Below, in pieces: positions 12,258-24,089 of a stretch of DNA of 64,000 bases. The stretch's first letter is position 1. Each line of letters begins with the position of its first letter. The stretch is from contig WTXG01000115.1 in the NCBI GenBank assembly GCA_022496185.1, positions 52,537 through 116,536 of the forward strand, written 5' to 3'. This stretch comes from Multifurca ochricompacta (lineage: Eukaryota; Basidiomycota; Agaricomycetes; Russulales; Russulaceae). The notes below the pieces were generated by a model, which saw nothing but the letters and a program-made list of their open reading frames with translations, searched no databases and had not been told where the DNA came from. A program made the translations under genes and the position numbers.

Positions 12258-13256
12258 TCAACAGTTTGCAAAAATCTGGATAGAAAGTGTGACTCAGCCA
12301 CCAAAAGCTGCGGCCTAAGCTGTGGCTTCAGGCTTTCCAAACCTTAAGCCTGAGCCGTGGGCCGCTGGAAGCCGTTTTCACAGCCTATGTCGGCCCGGCT
12401 TTTTCTGGCTCAGAAACGGCTGGCTTACGGCTTTGAGCTGAGCCGTGCACATCACTAGTCAAGACTGTCTAGGGCAAGTCTTCAAGGGGTGTCAAAGCGA
12501 ACTACAAAGAGCCGCAGTCAAGGTTCAAGGCCCACAAGATACAAGAGGGGCACACGTGCGAGCAGGGAGGTGAAGCAGTGGCAATAGGCCCTGCTGGAAG
12601 TCTGGGGAGAAGGCTTCCTAAGTCGCAGCTTAGGAAGTTCAAGGGAGAAATTCTGGTGAAGTCAAGTAGACCTGTATTAGGTACAAGAGAACAGACTTAA
12701 TGTGACAGAATTCTCCCTGCAACGTTACTAATGACTTGACATCGTGTTTCACTGGTGTTTTGCTTACTGAGGGCCTAACCCCTCCTAATTCTCCTTAGTT
12801 CTAGCTCATTCTACTGCACAACCATTTAGATACTATGTCATAGTCCTAGAACCTTCTATTTACTATGACATAGCTAGAACTACTTGTATTTAAAGTACAG
12901 TAAAGTAGAGAGACAGACCTAAGTCTGTTCTCTTGTGTTCAATCAAAGGTGCTTCAGACTTCATCAAATCCTCTCAGTTAGAGCCCCACTTGAACTCTCC
13001 AAGATGTGACTTGGAGAGCCTTCATCATCTTGAACTTGTTGCAGGACTTAGAGTCTCTGCCATCGACTTCGAATCTCATGCGTGTGCCCTCTGACTTCAT
13101 CATGGGCTTGACTAGATCTTGACTCTATTGTAACTTTGAGCCTTGCCTTGACTTGGAAGACTTGCTCCTGTCCGACCCCGACACAGTTCCGCACCTAACT
13201 GTGACACTTAAAGTCTGTTTCTCCAGTGTGTCCTACTTAAGTACAAGTATTCTAGT

Positions 13257-13666
13257 TGTGGAAACGCAGCTGAGGTTAGATAAGCGCTACCTAAACGGGT
13301 AGCAAGATAATTCAGTTGTGAATGGTCAAAACTATACATTAATTAGTCTTTACCTAAACGGGTAGCAAGATAACTATGCGAGTAATGTTAGCTATACGCG
13401 TGGTAAAGATAATCTAAGTAAATACTCACTTCAGTTGTGAATGGTCAAAACTGAAGTGTACACTACAGAAATAATGTCCTTAAATACTGTAAAGAGTGTG
13501 CTGTGCTATGGTCATAAAGGATTGTATCTTTAATCATAAGTAATCATAGTAAATGAGTGGAATGTCAGTAGGTATATTACAATGTCCACTTAACTCCGTC
13601 TTGCACCGGCAACTCCGGTCACCTCTGATCCGGTCCGGCCAACTCTGATCCGTTACCGGCTCAACA
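13257..13666 (-). repeat. 3' LTR of Copia A
   Basis: The 410-bp repeat matches 19707-20116 except at six CpG-type transitions. A purine-rich tract (CACGGGGGA on the minus strand) abuts it at 13667, which is the expected polypurine tract position. Confidence 0.9.
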
Positions 13667-13676
13667 TCCCCCGTGA

Positions 13677-15785
13677 TTAAGACAATCCTATTAGTCCTAA
13701 TCCAGAGACGAAGTCCACAAGTTTCGCTTGCGCATGTGGCTTCGTAAATCCGTCAGCGAGCATGTCTGCAGTGGGTGTTCTGATGAGTTCAATGAAGCCT
13801 TGCTCGACATATTCACGGATAGCATGAAATTTGATCGGGATGTGTTTTGAGCGTCTGCCAGTCACAGGATTGAGTGCTAAGTCCACCGCGCCCTTGTTAT
13901 CGCCGTGTAGGGGAATCGGGTCAGAGACTTCATAGCCTAGTTCAGAAAAGATGCTCCGGTACCACGTGGCTTGATTTGCCGCCTCGGCGAGTGCCATGTA
14001 CTTGGCATGAGTGGTACTTTGGGCCATGGTCTTTTGCTTATGTGAAGTCCATGAGATCACTGAGTCAGCAAGGAGAAAAACATAGCCCGAGGTTGAATGA
14101 AAGTCATCGGCATCATCTCCAAGGCTGGAGTCCGAATAACCGACGAGACCGGTCCCGCGCGCTCCATCGTAGCATAGCCATAGGTCAGCTGTACTGTTTA
14201 GATAAGCCAGTACGTACTTGGCAAGTCGTAGATGTTGCGGGGAAGGGTTTGCTGCGTACTGCGCAAGGCGCGCTACAGCGAAAGAGATGTCTGGGCGGGT
14301 CCCAATTTGCACATACAGTAAGCTCCCAATAATTTGTTGAAAATGTGTTATTTCTGCTTGAGTAGCCTGACTGGTGTACTTTACCAAATGGACCTCAGCC
14401 CCAGCAGGAAGAGGCGTGCAGGTGGGGTTAGCGTCCGCCATGCCAAAGCATCCTACAATCTCTGAGATGTACCAGGATTGGTCGATCTCCAAACGCCTGG
14501 CCGATCTGTCACGGGTGATCCGAACTCCGAGATAAGAGTCGATCTCGCCTAGATCAGTCATTTCATAGCGCCGAGATAAGATACCTTTGATCCGGTTGAC
14601 TTCATCGAGAGAGTCGCCTAAGATGGTGATGTCGTCGACATAGAGGATAATAATGACTAGTCCCTCCCCTTCTTGGCGACGAGACATGTAAACTCCTGCA
14701 TCGGAATGCGTGCGCGTGAAGCCAAGCTCCAAAAGGACTCCATGGAATTGCAAGTTCCATGCGCGCGAGGCTTGTTTGAGACCGTAAATTGCCTTTTTGA
14801 GCAGGCATACCTTGTTCTCCTGACCTGATTCGACGAAACCCAGTGGTTGCTCCATGTAAATTACCTCATCCAATAGCCCATTGAGGAATGCCAACTTGAC
14901 ATCCATCTGATGGATCTCCCAATTCTCTAGCGCGGCCAACACTAGCAAGAGTTGCAAGGACTCGAACTGAGCTACTGGAGAGAATGTTTCATTGTAATCA
15001 ATTCCCTGAATCTGAGTAAAACCCTTCGCTACCAAGTGCGCGTGAAAGCGACCATCGGCTTTGCGCTTGAATACCCACTTTGACTTGATGGCCTTACGGT
15101 CCGCCGGTAAGTCCACTAGGGTCCACGTTCCATTCTTGGCTAGTGCGTCCATCTCATATTGGCACGCTTCTTGCCAGTCACCTGCAAACTCCGATTTCAT
15201 CGCTTCCTGATACGTTAGTGGGTCGCGATAAGCGGCTGCTGCTAGCAAAGCCTGTTCACCCAGGCACCCTTGATCATCCAACTTGGCATTGTCTTCGCCG
15301 AAGTACCGTGGATTTCTGCGAGGGTTCTCTCGCAGTCTCCGAGGGGGCATGACCTGTGAAGCAAGGTCACCGGTCCGCTGAACCTGGAAAGTCCGGTTTC
15401 GTGGTGCGCGGGGTGGAGGTTCTTGCAGTGCGGCGCGAGAAGGCAGAGTGACAGGAATGGAAACTTGTGCGCGTTGTGTAGCATCAGGGGAAGGTGTCCT
15501 TGGCAGACGGACCTCCCCTAGTCCCTGTGTAGAGACTGTCATAGGAAATGAAACTGCCAGGGGCCCCTCAAGGGCCGTGGGGTTCTCAGAACTAGTGGAC
15601 GGCTCACCACTATCCTGAAATGGAAAGGAACGCTCATCAAAGATCACGTCGCGAGACATGATGACTGCTCGGGTACTCTTATTCCATAACCGGTAACCCT
15701 TTGAACCCGGTTCATACCCGACAAACGTAGCCTCGATCGATCTTGGATCGAGCTTCCTGCATTTGTCCTCAGGCACATGTACATA
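13677..15785 (-). pseudogene. Copia A pol: integrase C-term, RT, RNase H
   Basis: Reading the minus strand from the foldback junction, the frame continues the integrase C-terminal region (RKLDPRSIEATFVGYEP, then GYRLWNKSTR). Reverse transcriptase follows, with KSKWVFKRKADG, GFTQIQGIDYNETFSPVA, MDVKLAFLNG and the YVDDITILG catalytic box. RNase H comes last, with THAKYMALAEAANQATW and LHGDNKGAVDLA. The frame is open to a stop beside the polypurine tract, so the RT-RNase H part looks undamaged. It is separated from the rest of pol by the inserted foldback. Confidence 0.9.
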
Positions 15786-16103
15786 CAGTAGCCCACAAAA
15801 CCGTTCCAATGTTTGGCCATCCTGGAGAGATTGACCTACCACACAATGAGAATAATTTCCAAAATTAATAGAAATTAGTAGATGATAGTGTAGCATCTAA
15901 GCTTCAATTAGAGCCTATATTAATGTCAATTGAGTCAGTGGTTCATGATATATAAAATGTTTTGTGAGGCATTATCATTGGAACGGTTTTGTGGCCAACA
16001 TGTGAGATGACAAAACCGGTATCTGGTGGTCATGCAAATGCATTGACAGTCATGTGACAATGTTAAATAAGTTAAACATACACCAAATAATCATCAACAA
16101 CAC

Positions 16104-16480
16104 TTGCTTCTTACCATGCATGCCCTCTCTGCTGCCAAAAGGACTCACATTGTCTCCCTCCTCACTTCAGGCAAATCTGCCCTTAAAGTGTCAACTATGA
16201 CTGGCCATGGCACTATTATCATCTCAAGATGGGTCATAAATACTGCCCTTACCATCCCAAGTCAAATGGAGGGAGACCAAGGAAGCTGACAGAGAGAAAT
16301 GCTCAGCATGCTGTTTGCCTTATCTCCTCTGGCAGGGCAGACACAGATGTGGAAGTGACTAGAGCACTTCAGAAGTTGTTAATGGGTTCCTCTATCAACA
16401 TAATATGCCCATCCATTCTCCCATCAAGGTTTCAAGCCATAACTGGCCCCTCCCATATCATACACCCCCATTCCATCATA
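16104..16480 (+). pseudogene. Tc1 transposase N-terminal fragment, left arm
   Basis: Two overlapping frames encode a helix-turn-helix-like start (SAAKRTHIVSLLTSGKSA) and then KSNGGRPRKLTERNAQHA and a VTRALQKLL segment. These fit the DNA-binding N-terminus of Tc1-like transposases, joined by a frameshift near 16230-16260. The catalytic DDE domain is absent. The reading is truncated at the spacer. Confidence 0.65.
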
Positions 16481-16700
16481 CAGTAACCCACAAAACCATT
16501 CCAATGTTTGGCCATCCTGAAGAGATTGACCTACCACACAATGAGAATAATTTCCAAAATTAGTAGAAATTGATAGATGATAGTGTAGCAGCTAAGCTTC
16601 AATTAGAGCCTATACTGATGTCAATTGAGTCAGTGGTTCATGATATATAAAATGTTTTGTGTAGCAATGTCATTGGATTGGTTTTGTGGCCTATTGCACT

Positions 16701-17077
16701 TATGATGGAATGGGGGTGTATGATATGGGAGGGGCCAGTTATGGCTTGAAACCTTGATGGGAGAATGGATGGGCATATTATGTTGATAGAGGAACCCATT
16801 AACAACTTCTGAAGTGCTCTAGTCACTTCCACATCTGTGTCTGCCCTGCCAGAGGAGATAAGGCAAACAGCATGCTGAGCATTTCTCTCTGTCAGCTTCC
16901 TTGGTCTCCCTCCATTTGACTTGGGATGGTAAGGGCAGTATTTATGACCCATCTTGAGATGATAATAGTGCCATGGCCAGTCATAGTTGACACTTTAAGG
17001 GCAGATTTGCCTGAAGTGAGGAGGGAGACAATGTGAGTCCTTTTGGCAGCAGAGAGGGCATGCATGGTAAGAAGCAA
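16701..17077 (-). pseudogene. Tc1 transposase N-terminal fragment, right arm
   Basis: This is the mirror copy of the left-arm fragment, with the same frameshift and sequence, pointing towards it. The symmetric duplication of only the DNA-binding part is what makes the element a foldback. It has no catalytic domain. Confidence 0.65.
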
Positions 17078-17395
17078 GTGTTGTTGATGATTATTTGGTG
17101 TATGTTTAACTTATTTAACATTGTCACATGACTGTCAATGCATTTGCATGACCACCAGATACCGGTTTTGTCATCTCACATGTTGGCCACAAAACCGTTC
17201 CAATGATAATGCCTCACAAAACATTTTATATATCATGAACCACTGACTCAATTGACATTAATATAGGCTCTAATTGAAGCTTAGATGCTACACTATCATC
17301 TACTAATTTCTATTAATTTTGGAAATTATTCTCATTGTGTGGTAGGTCAATCTCTCCAGGATGGCCAAACATTGGAACGGTTTTGTGGGCTACTG

Positions 17396-19359
17396 TATGC
17401 CTTGCATCCGAAGACCTGGAAGTACGAAACGTCTGGAGTGTGACCAGCACTCCAGAGCTCATGCGGTGTGCGCCAACCTATTGTGCAGGTGGGAGTCCTG
17501 TTGTAAGTATGCACAGCAGTATCCACTGCCAACTCCCAGAAGCCGAGTGACAATCCGGTGCCGTGTAACATCGAGCGCGCCTTGTCAAGGATCGTCCTGT
17601 TCCATCGCTCGGCTATCCCATTTTGTTGTGGTGAACCCGGCATCGTTAACTTGTGCTCGATTCCCTTCTCGTCCAATACTGATCAAAGAGCACCTGACAA
17701 ATACTCCCCTCCCTGGTCAGAGTGTAGCACGCACAGTTTTTCCGAAGTCTGGGTCTCTGCCCAGGCCAGGAACTTCTTGAAAGCAGCTGCACACTGATCC
17801 TTACTCTTTAGGAAGTACACCACTCCATGCCTGGAGTAGTCATCAATAAACGTTGCGATGTAAAGTGCGCCTTGAATGGATTGGACTTGCATCGGCCCGG
17901 CCAGATCGCTGTGTACGATTTGAAGTAGCCAGTCTGATCGCTTGTGAGAAGACTTGAAGGGAAGTCGTGACTGTTTCCCGAGTTCGCACCCGGAACACGG
18001 CGACTGATCATGATTGATCGGAGCATCGAGAGTTATACCTTTTACAGATTCATGGTATCGCTTCAGGGCATCGTATGACATGTGCCCCATGCGATGATGC
18101 CAGATGTCGATAGGAAGTGAAGTGCGCGCGTGCGCATTGAGGCCTGCCATGGAGGTGTCCAACCAGTAAAGGTTCGCCTCCAAGTAGCCTTGTGCTACTG
18201 TCCGGTCTTGGACTGAGATCTGAAAATGATTATCTTGGAACGAGATCCGAGCCCCCTTTTGGGCAAGAGCGCGCGTTGAGATGAAGCACGTCTTCACGTC
18301 TGGTATGTGTAGAACGTTATTCAGTGTGATTTCGGACTCTTTGTTCCCTACAGTGGTAGTGAATACCATGGTCCCAACCCCAATCTGCTTCACATTAGAA
18401 TTGTCACCTAAGCGCACTATTCCATGTGCAAGCTTGTATGTCGTGAAGTCTGATCGATGCGGGGTAATGTGATGAGTCGCACCAGAATCCATCATCCATC
18501 TGGATCTCTCAGCCAAGTACAGGGCAACACGGAGCTTGTCATTGTCGTCGGCTACCTCTACAATTGATGCTGAAGTGGTAGCTAAGTGAGCATTCACCGC
18601 CTTATTGGCTGACGCTGCCTCTGTTGCCTTCTTGTCCTCTGCATCCTTCTTCTTCTTCCGACACTCCGTAGCCTTGTGCCCGCTTTTCTGACAATAATAG
18701 CATTTAATATTTGGTTTATTTGTTTTGTTTTTGATGGGCGCGGCTTTGTTGAGTGACACGGAAGCTCCGGATCGCCGACCTTCCTCATTGAGAATACGAT
18801 CTTGTATGACCTGAGGTAGAAGGCCCGACGGTGCACCGGAAGCGAGTATCGTTGACGTGACGGCTGAGTAAGACTCGGGTAGAGCCTTGATGAGGATAAA
18901 TGAAAACTGGAGATCGGAGATCTCCATCTCATTGTTCTTGAGACTGATGCGAGCTTCATTCAGCTTTTGTAATTGCGGGAGCATTGGCGAGGAGTCGTCA
19001 AGGGCAGTGCCTGTGAGGGACGCCCAAGTGTTGAACGTTGACATAGATCCAACTCCTCCGTAGACACGGTGCAGCTCATCCCACTTAGCCTTACAAGTAG
19101 CAAATTTAGTGTCGTCTGCTACAGCCATCCAGACGTCCTTCTGAGTGTAAACTTCAAGGACGCCTACGAGAACGCCTTCCTTTTTGTCCCAGTCTGCTGG
19201 GAGAGTAGGAGGCGGGGGACCGACTAAGTGGTTCCGGACGCCATTCATCCAGAAGATAGCCATCATGCGTGCCGACCAAGTAGGCCAGTTTGCTCCATCG
19301 AGGATCTCGATCGTGGCTGAAGGTGGGAATGAAAATGTAGGGGCCATGCTGCTAAGCAA
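17396..19359 (-). pseudogene. Copia A gag-protease-integrase
   Basis: One minus-strand frame starts near 19359 (an internal ATG at 19347 is also possible). It covers Gag (DGANWPTWSARMMAIFWMNG, LPESYSAVTSTILASG), the zinc knuckle CYYCQKSGHKATEC, the aspartic protease MMDSGATHHITP, and the integrase zinc domain (HHRMGHMSYDALKRYH, CSGCELGKQ). The integrase core follows, with HSDLAGPM and LHSDQGGEY, and after an in-frame TGA (17683-17685) PGSPQQNGIAERWNRTI. The TGA probably arose from a CGA by deamination. The frame runs on to the foldback junction at 17396, where it joins 15785. Confidence 0.9.
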
Positions 19360-19690
19360 CGGTTTTCAATCTGGGTGGAGCGTTAGACCCAGATTATCAA
19401 GATCGGACCAACCCTGATGTATCCAACTGTAACACTCTGAACTCGGAAGTCCAGTCCCTTGTTAGGGATTACTCACACGTGCTTCAGCGTCGCCACGCTA
19501 CCTCGCACGGCTCGCGCGAAGCCCAGGTGAGGGGCCCAGTCTACACCGATCCACCGGTTCCAGGAGCCGGGGAATGGGGTTCTACAAGTGAACAGAGGCT
19601 TGCCTTTTCGGGAGATATCAAAAAACGCATGATCTGAAAAGGAAGCTTGTGTAATAAAATGTCGATCTTCTTCTGGATTATTCAGTTACG

Positions 19691-19706
19691 GCCAGGGCCC
19701 ATAACC
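19691..19706 (-). promoter_or_regulatory. Primer-binding site of Copia A
   Basis: The minus strand reads GGTTATGGGCCCTGG directly inside the 5' LTR. Its first 12 bases are the exact complement of GGGCCCATAACC, the anticodon stem-loop of eukaryotic initiator tRNA-Met. This implies priming by an internally cleaved half-tRNA, as in Drosophila copia. Elements B and C share the motif. Confidence 0.75.
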
Positions 19707-20116
19707 TGTGGAAACGCAGCTGAGGTTAGATAAGCGCTACCTAAACGGGTAGCAAGATAATTCAGTTGTGAATGGTCAAAACTATACATTAATTAGTCTT
19801 TACCTAAACGGGTAGCAAGATAACTACGCGAGTAATGTTAGCTATACGCGTGGTAAAGATAATCTAAGTAAATACTCACTTCAGTTGTGAATGGTCAAAA
19901 CTGAAGTGTACACTACAGAAATAATGTCCTTAAATACTGTAAAGAGTGTGCTGTGCTATGGTCATAAAGGATTGTATCTTTAATCATAAGTAATCATAGT
20001 AAACGAGTGGAATGTCAGTAGGTATATTACAATGTCCACTTAACTCCATCTTGCACCAGCAACTCCGGTCACCTCTGATCCGGTCTGGCCAACTCTGATC
20101 TGTTACCGGCTCAACA
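19707..20116 (-). repeat. 5' LTR of Copia A
   Basis: The 410-bp LTR pairs with 13257-13666, with TG...CA ends on the minus strand (TGTTGAGCC...TTTCCACA). It contains the CAGTTTTGACCATTCACAACTG-type inverted motif that is also seen in related LTRs of this window. Confidence 0.9.
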
Positions 20117-21136
20117 CTAGTGTCTTTGTAAGTAAAGTAGAATGTAGTATAGTAAATATACATGTGAATCTCTAGTGGGAACTGAAGCAGGAATTGTAAG
20201 TGGTGTTGTACCCACTCCAAAGGCAGATCAGTGTCCATCAAGTCAGTCCGAGGATTTTAGCGATTAGATAATAAAGATCCATCAGCTCCAGTCACATGAC
20301 TCGGAGTGAGAAGTGTCGAAAACGTTGAAACAAAAGTCGAACGCGCGCGGGTCGAAAAACTGTCACAAGCGCGTCACAAACGCGTCACAAACCGTTACAT
20401 CGACAAAAGCGTCACAACTTATCTAACCTCAGCTGCGTTTCTATACGAAGACTGGCCTTTTCGGAAGGAGGCCATGGACCACAAAATCCTTACACTGGAA
20501 AATGTGAAAACGTGGATTACAGTACCACACCCAGAAAACAAGAATATAGTTGAATCAAAATGGGTTTCTCATGTCAAACACAAGGCCGACGGTACAGTGG
20601 ACAAGTACATAGCAAGACTTGTCGCATGCAGTTTCACTCAAATATAAGGAGTCGATTATTTCAACACATTCTCTCTCGATCGCCAAGATCTTCTAATGCA
20701 CGATTCAAACTTGAAGATACAAAACCTTACGACACTGCGATGCCACCAGGAGTATACTCCCGCAATGACTCACCACGAACACTGACCGACGCCAAAAAGA
20801 TGAAGAAAACGCAATACCGAGAGGCAATTTTTTTTTTTTTTTTTTTTTTTAAATCGAATTTATTCGCGCTTCAGGGTTTGTCCCAAGTCACGCGGCTACT
20901 ACAGGACAGAGTAGCTATTAAGTGTATGATGGTAACTATTTTGGTAAAATAGTGAATTGTAAAACCACACTTGGTGGAAAGGTCTTAATTGAAAGAGTGG
21001 AGATAAAAGGGAAAGAATATGGGTTTGGTTAGGGAGAGGGCAATCAAAGATGGTGTTTCAAAGAGAGTGCGTGTGGTAGGGTAATGACTGTTCATGAATT
21101 TACAAACTGGGACTTACCTGATGACCCTTGCTCAAC

Positions 21137-24089
21137 TCATCCAGGCTCGCGAGGTCGTAAGGAGGCAGGTGGTGCCGTGAAGGCACGGGAGTGTTCTATA
21201 AAGGAGAGTAAGTCCTCTGAGAGGAACTTATTGTTGAAGATGGTGGGCCAGTCCATGGGCATAGACCAGGGGAGTAAGGTGATGCAGTAGCAATGTTCCA
21301 TGTGGGGTAGGTCATGGAGGGGGCAGTCAAGCAGGACATGTTCAAGGGAGTAGGGGGTGGAGTTGTCACAGTGGCAGAGGCGATCAGCCTCAGGTTTGTT
21401 GGGATGGAAGCGTGCAGCGTACTCTGCAGTGAAGGCATGGCCTGTGGCTAGGCACATGGCTGTGGATGTGGTAAGCCAGCCATAATAGATCTTGGTTTTG
21501 TCACCAGGGGTTTTTGACCGGGGTTTAGTTGCAGCAGACCAGAGGGGGTGGTTGTAGCCTGAAGGCGGGGTGGGGAGGGAGATGGTGTAGGCTTGGTTGT
21601 CACTGGAGCCAGCAGTAGCCCGGAGGCGTAGCCACTCCTGGTGCCTGTTGTCAAAAGCCCGGAGGTGGGATAGAGAGCAGAATTTGGCTGGGGAGGGTCA
21701 CTCGTTGAGCACAGCCAGGGGGGAGGTAGAACACATGTGGGTTGCTGCCTTCCTCGATATGAGTGTGGCACTGTAAGTCTTCATTGCAGGTACCCACATA
21801 AATGTGAGACGGGTGTCTGGATGAGAAGAAAGAAAGTTGGATAGTGAGCATTGGAAGAGAATGAAAGGACCTGTAAAGCGTTTAGGGTCTCGAGCAGGAA
21901 GGGAAAGGAGAAGAGAGGAAGAAGAGCACGTAACATAGATGTGGGCTGGAACTGCCCCTGTAGAGTAAAAGTCGCATAACCATTGCATGGTTTGTGCCAT
22001 ACCGAAGATGTTGACATCGGTTTGTGTCAGCCCCACTCCACAGCACCATGCCATTGTGTACTCCCCTCGACATTCAAGAAGGGTCGATGCCGAGGCACCA
22101 ACCAGGGTACAATCACGCCGGCTTCTCTTGTGGAGGATGGGTGATGTGTGGATTAACGACACGTCAGCACGTGGTAGGGCCATGAGCTCCACTATCTGCA
22201 ATTGGTGGTCTTTTGGGGGCACAACTCCCAGCAAGCTTACTTGTCCATCCCAGGATGGCAGGTCCCAGGGGTAGTGAATAGCAGGGGTAACCCCCGGGTA
22301 TCTTCATTGGTACCTGTACCCGTACCCGTACCTGTCGCTACGGGTACGGGTAACCCACGGGTCACCTGCGGGTTGTGTGTGTTAAACACGTGCAAGTTTT
22401 TTACTTGCATCGCGCATTTCGGATATCCGGCCCAGGCCATCCTGGACCAAGGAGATACACAACGCGTTCATTTATGGCTGCTTAAGATCCCTCAATGACT
22501 CTTGTTTTATGCTCAGAAGATTAAGATAATTCATTATTCCATTTTTATTTTATTATTCTGGTCTCAATTTTATACAAGCACAACTAAAATCCACCCCAAT
22601 ATACAGAGATGATTAGATAGGATGTAATAGAACATTGATGAAAAACCTGTCAGATAACCACACAGAATGCAAAATAAATTGATGGGTGCATAGTTAATGA
22701 TAGGGGGAACCCCTCTATATTTGTTTTGATACCCAGGTTACCCATAAAATGAAACGCATGCAAGTTCTTTGGTTGCATCACGCATTTCGGACAATCGGCC
22801 CGGACCATCCCAGTCTGGGAGATACGCACTTGGATACAACGCGTTCATTTGTGGCTACTCAGGATCCCTCAATAATTGCTGATTTATGTTCAGAAGATTA
22901 ATTTGATTCTTTATTTACATTCTTATTTTATTTTATTTTGTGGAACAGGCATGGCGCAGGCTTGTACTTTAGATACTACTTTACTACTATCTTATCTCAC
23001 CTTGTTCTATGTACTATATCAGCTACTAGATTAAACGAACGCGTTATCTTGTTATCTCGTTTAATGATGTGATTTGATCATATGTCAGATCTTAGATGTA
23101 TATTCTATGTATCTAATTAATTTGTGAACGCGTTTCTGTTGTGTTATCTATGCATGATCACAATCATGTCAGACCAATGGAAAATCGCAGCCGCGATTGT
23201 TAAGTCAACCTTCCTTAATAGGAAGGAGATCAGACCAATATGCTGGTCCAATGTAGTTGCTGCCCTAAGCAGCCTGTAGATACACGCGGGCCTTGTTTCA
23301 GTAAACTAATTTGATAATTAGATTATAGAATAGTCTAAAGTAGTCTAGAGTGTATTTTAGATAGTGCCAGACCGGCAGAATTGATCGCGCGTTAATAAAA
23401 CAGTTGCATCAGGATTTTCAAGAGAGTGGATCACTGATAACACTTTTATTTTACATCGCACCGTTGATCTGCTTTGATATTTCATAGGATAACACTAGAA
23501 CATATTTACTAAAACCCTGTAGCATACATCAAATAAAATATAGTCATTTGTTTGCTACAAATGTATTTTATCATTAAATTTCTGCTGATCTTGTCAATGA
23601 CTGATGGCCACTTATACCCACCAAACCCACTGCGCGGGTACGGGTTTCTGGCGGGTTGGGAGTTGTATACCCGTACCCATACCCGTCAAAACCCGCGGCA
23701 CTTACCCGCACAGGTATGAAAACCCTTGCTGATCTCTACCCAGGGGGCAAGTGCGAGCACGTCAGCAGTGTAGACCAGGTCAGGGGTCCATGCTGTGAGA
23801 GTGGTCAGAGGAGTGGGGACCATGGGTGGGGAGGTCTTCCTGTGGGCCCGTCGACGTGTCCCAAGGGACTCATCTGAGGGTCCATGTAGACAGAGGGAGA
23901 CCTGTGAGGAGGGGGGAAGGGAACGGATCTGGAGGGAAGAGACATCCACAAGTTTGTGGATGTACTGTTTCATGGGAAGGAACCGGATTAGCTCATGGAG
24001 GGGGGCACGGGGTGTGGTGTGAAAGGCCCCAGCTATCTTGTGGACAATCTGATTGGTGACTCCCTGTAGGAGCTTGATTAGTCCAGTGG
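21137..24089 (-). pseudogene. LINE ORF2 3' portion: RT tail, RNase H, zinc motif
   Basis: Minus-strand frames upstream of the hAT-like insertion read a post-RT segment (LIKLLQGVTNQIVHKIAG, MKQYIHKLVDVSSL, ending VLALAPWV). Below the insertion the reading resumes with PWDLPSWDGQVSLLGVVPP and an RNase H-like region (GVGLTQTDVNIFGMAQTM, PAHIYVTCSSSS, LTFMWVPA). It ends with TGHAFTAEYAARF and CHCDNSTPYSLEHVLLDCP, a C-terminal zinc-type motif common to LINE ORF2 proteins. Several frame changes and the insertion mark it as dead. Confidence 0.75.
22272..23738. mobile_element. hAT-like 1.45-kb family, copy 3
   Basis: This 1467-bp element has perfect 8-bp duplications CCCAGGGG (22264-22271, 23739-23746). 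The ends are TAGTGAATAGCAGGGG and the inverted CCCTTGCTGATCTCTA. It belongs with 46790-48211 to a subfamily whose termini differ from copies 1, 2 and 4. The subterminal GGGTAC/GTACCC arrays are shorter and more degraded. It lies in the LINE. Confidence 0.87.

Larger units (their letters stand above)
7821..12457. mobile_element. hAT-like element with AGCC-rich ends, carries nested elements
   Basis: The ends are TAGTGTTGTG and the inverted CACATCACTA, with 8-bp duplications GTCAAGAC on both sides (7813-7820, 12458-12465). An 8-bp duplication with a TAGTG terminus is typical of the hAT superfamily. Both subterminal regions (7830-7960, 12295-12445) are GC-rich with repeated GGCTT/AGCC words, like the 502-bp MITE at 50945-51446. 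No transposase is present. The interior is LTR-like sequence plus nested elements. Confidence 0.8.
15786..17395. mobile_element. Tc1/mariner foldback element
   Basis: The 1610-bp palindrome is flanked by TA on both sides (15784-15785, 17396-17397), the Tc1/mariner target duplication. The terminal inverted repeat starts CAGTAGCCCACAAAACC. Two near-perfect 695-bp arms (15786-16480 and 16701-17395) surround a 220-bp spacer (16481-16700). The spacer is itself a diverged MITE of the same family (CAGTAACCCACAAAACC) flanked by TA. It interrupts the Copia A integrase exactly between GCKAY and VHVPE. Confidence 0.88.
13257..20116 (-). mobile_element. Copia retrotransposon A, full length with insertion
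   Basis: Two 410-bp LTRs (13257-13666 and 19707-20116) enclose a minus-strand gag-pol. The flanking duplication is CTAGT on both sides (13252-13256, 20117-20121). The whole is 6860 bp, of which 1610 bp is the Tc1 foldback (15786-17395), leaving about 5.25 kb of Copia. The LTRs differ at six positions, all CpG against TpG or CpA. The coding region has one in-frame TGA and the foldback insertion as visible lesions, so it is young but inactive as it stands. Confidence 0.92.
7735..20416. mobile_element. LTR-like insertion, about 1.17 kb net
   Basis: The element begins TGTCACAG and ends GCGTCACA, and is flanked by perfect ACTTA duplications (7730-7734, 20417-20421). Without the hAT-like element (7821-12457) and Copia A (13257-20116), the residue is 7735-7820, 12466-13256 and 20122-20416. 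It is non-coding, consistent with a solo LTR of an unplaced family. Confidence 0.6.
7423..20445 (+). mobile_element. Solo LTR (element A family) split by later insertions
   Basis: Positions 7423-7734 align with the Copia A LTR from its first base (TGTTGAGCC). The missing last ~24 bases (TCTAACCTCAGCTGCG and on) are found at 20422-20445, right after the inserted material. The flanking 5-mers are CAAAG (7418-7422) and CGAAG (20446-20450), which differ at one CpG. An internal section is deleted relative to element A. Confidence 0.75.
20830..24089 (-). mobile_element. 5'-truncated LINE, interrupted
   Basis: A ~22-base poly(T) marks the 3' poly(A) end of a minus-strand non-LTR element. The target duplication ATACCGAGAGGCAATT is found at 20814-20829 and 24090-24105. 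The element lacks its 5' part and is split by a hAT-like element (22272-23738), so its net length is about 1.8 kb. Its 3' end resembles the short LINE tail at 43554-43738, which gives a second member of the family. Confidence 0.85.

Noticed and set aside
13874..14332. Plus-strand 152-residue ORF
   Set aside because: It is antisense to the Copia A RNase H and RT region.
23795..24059. Plus-strand ORFs in the LINE region
   Set aside because: The minus-strand frames carry LINE homology and these are shadows.
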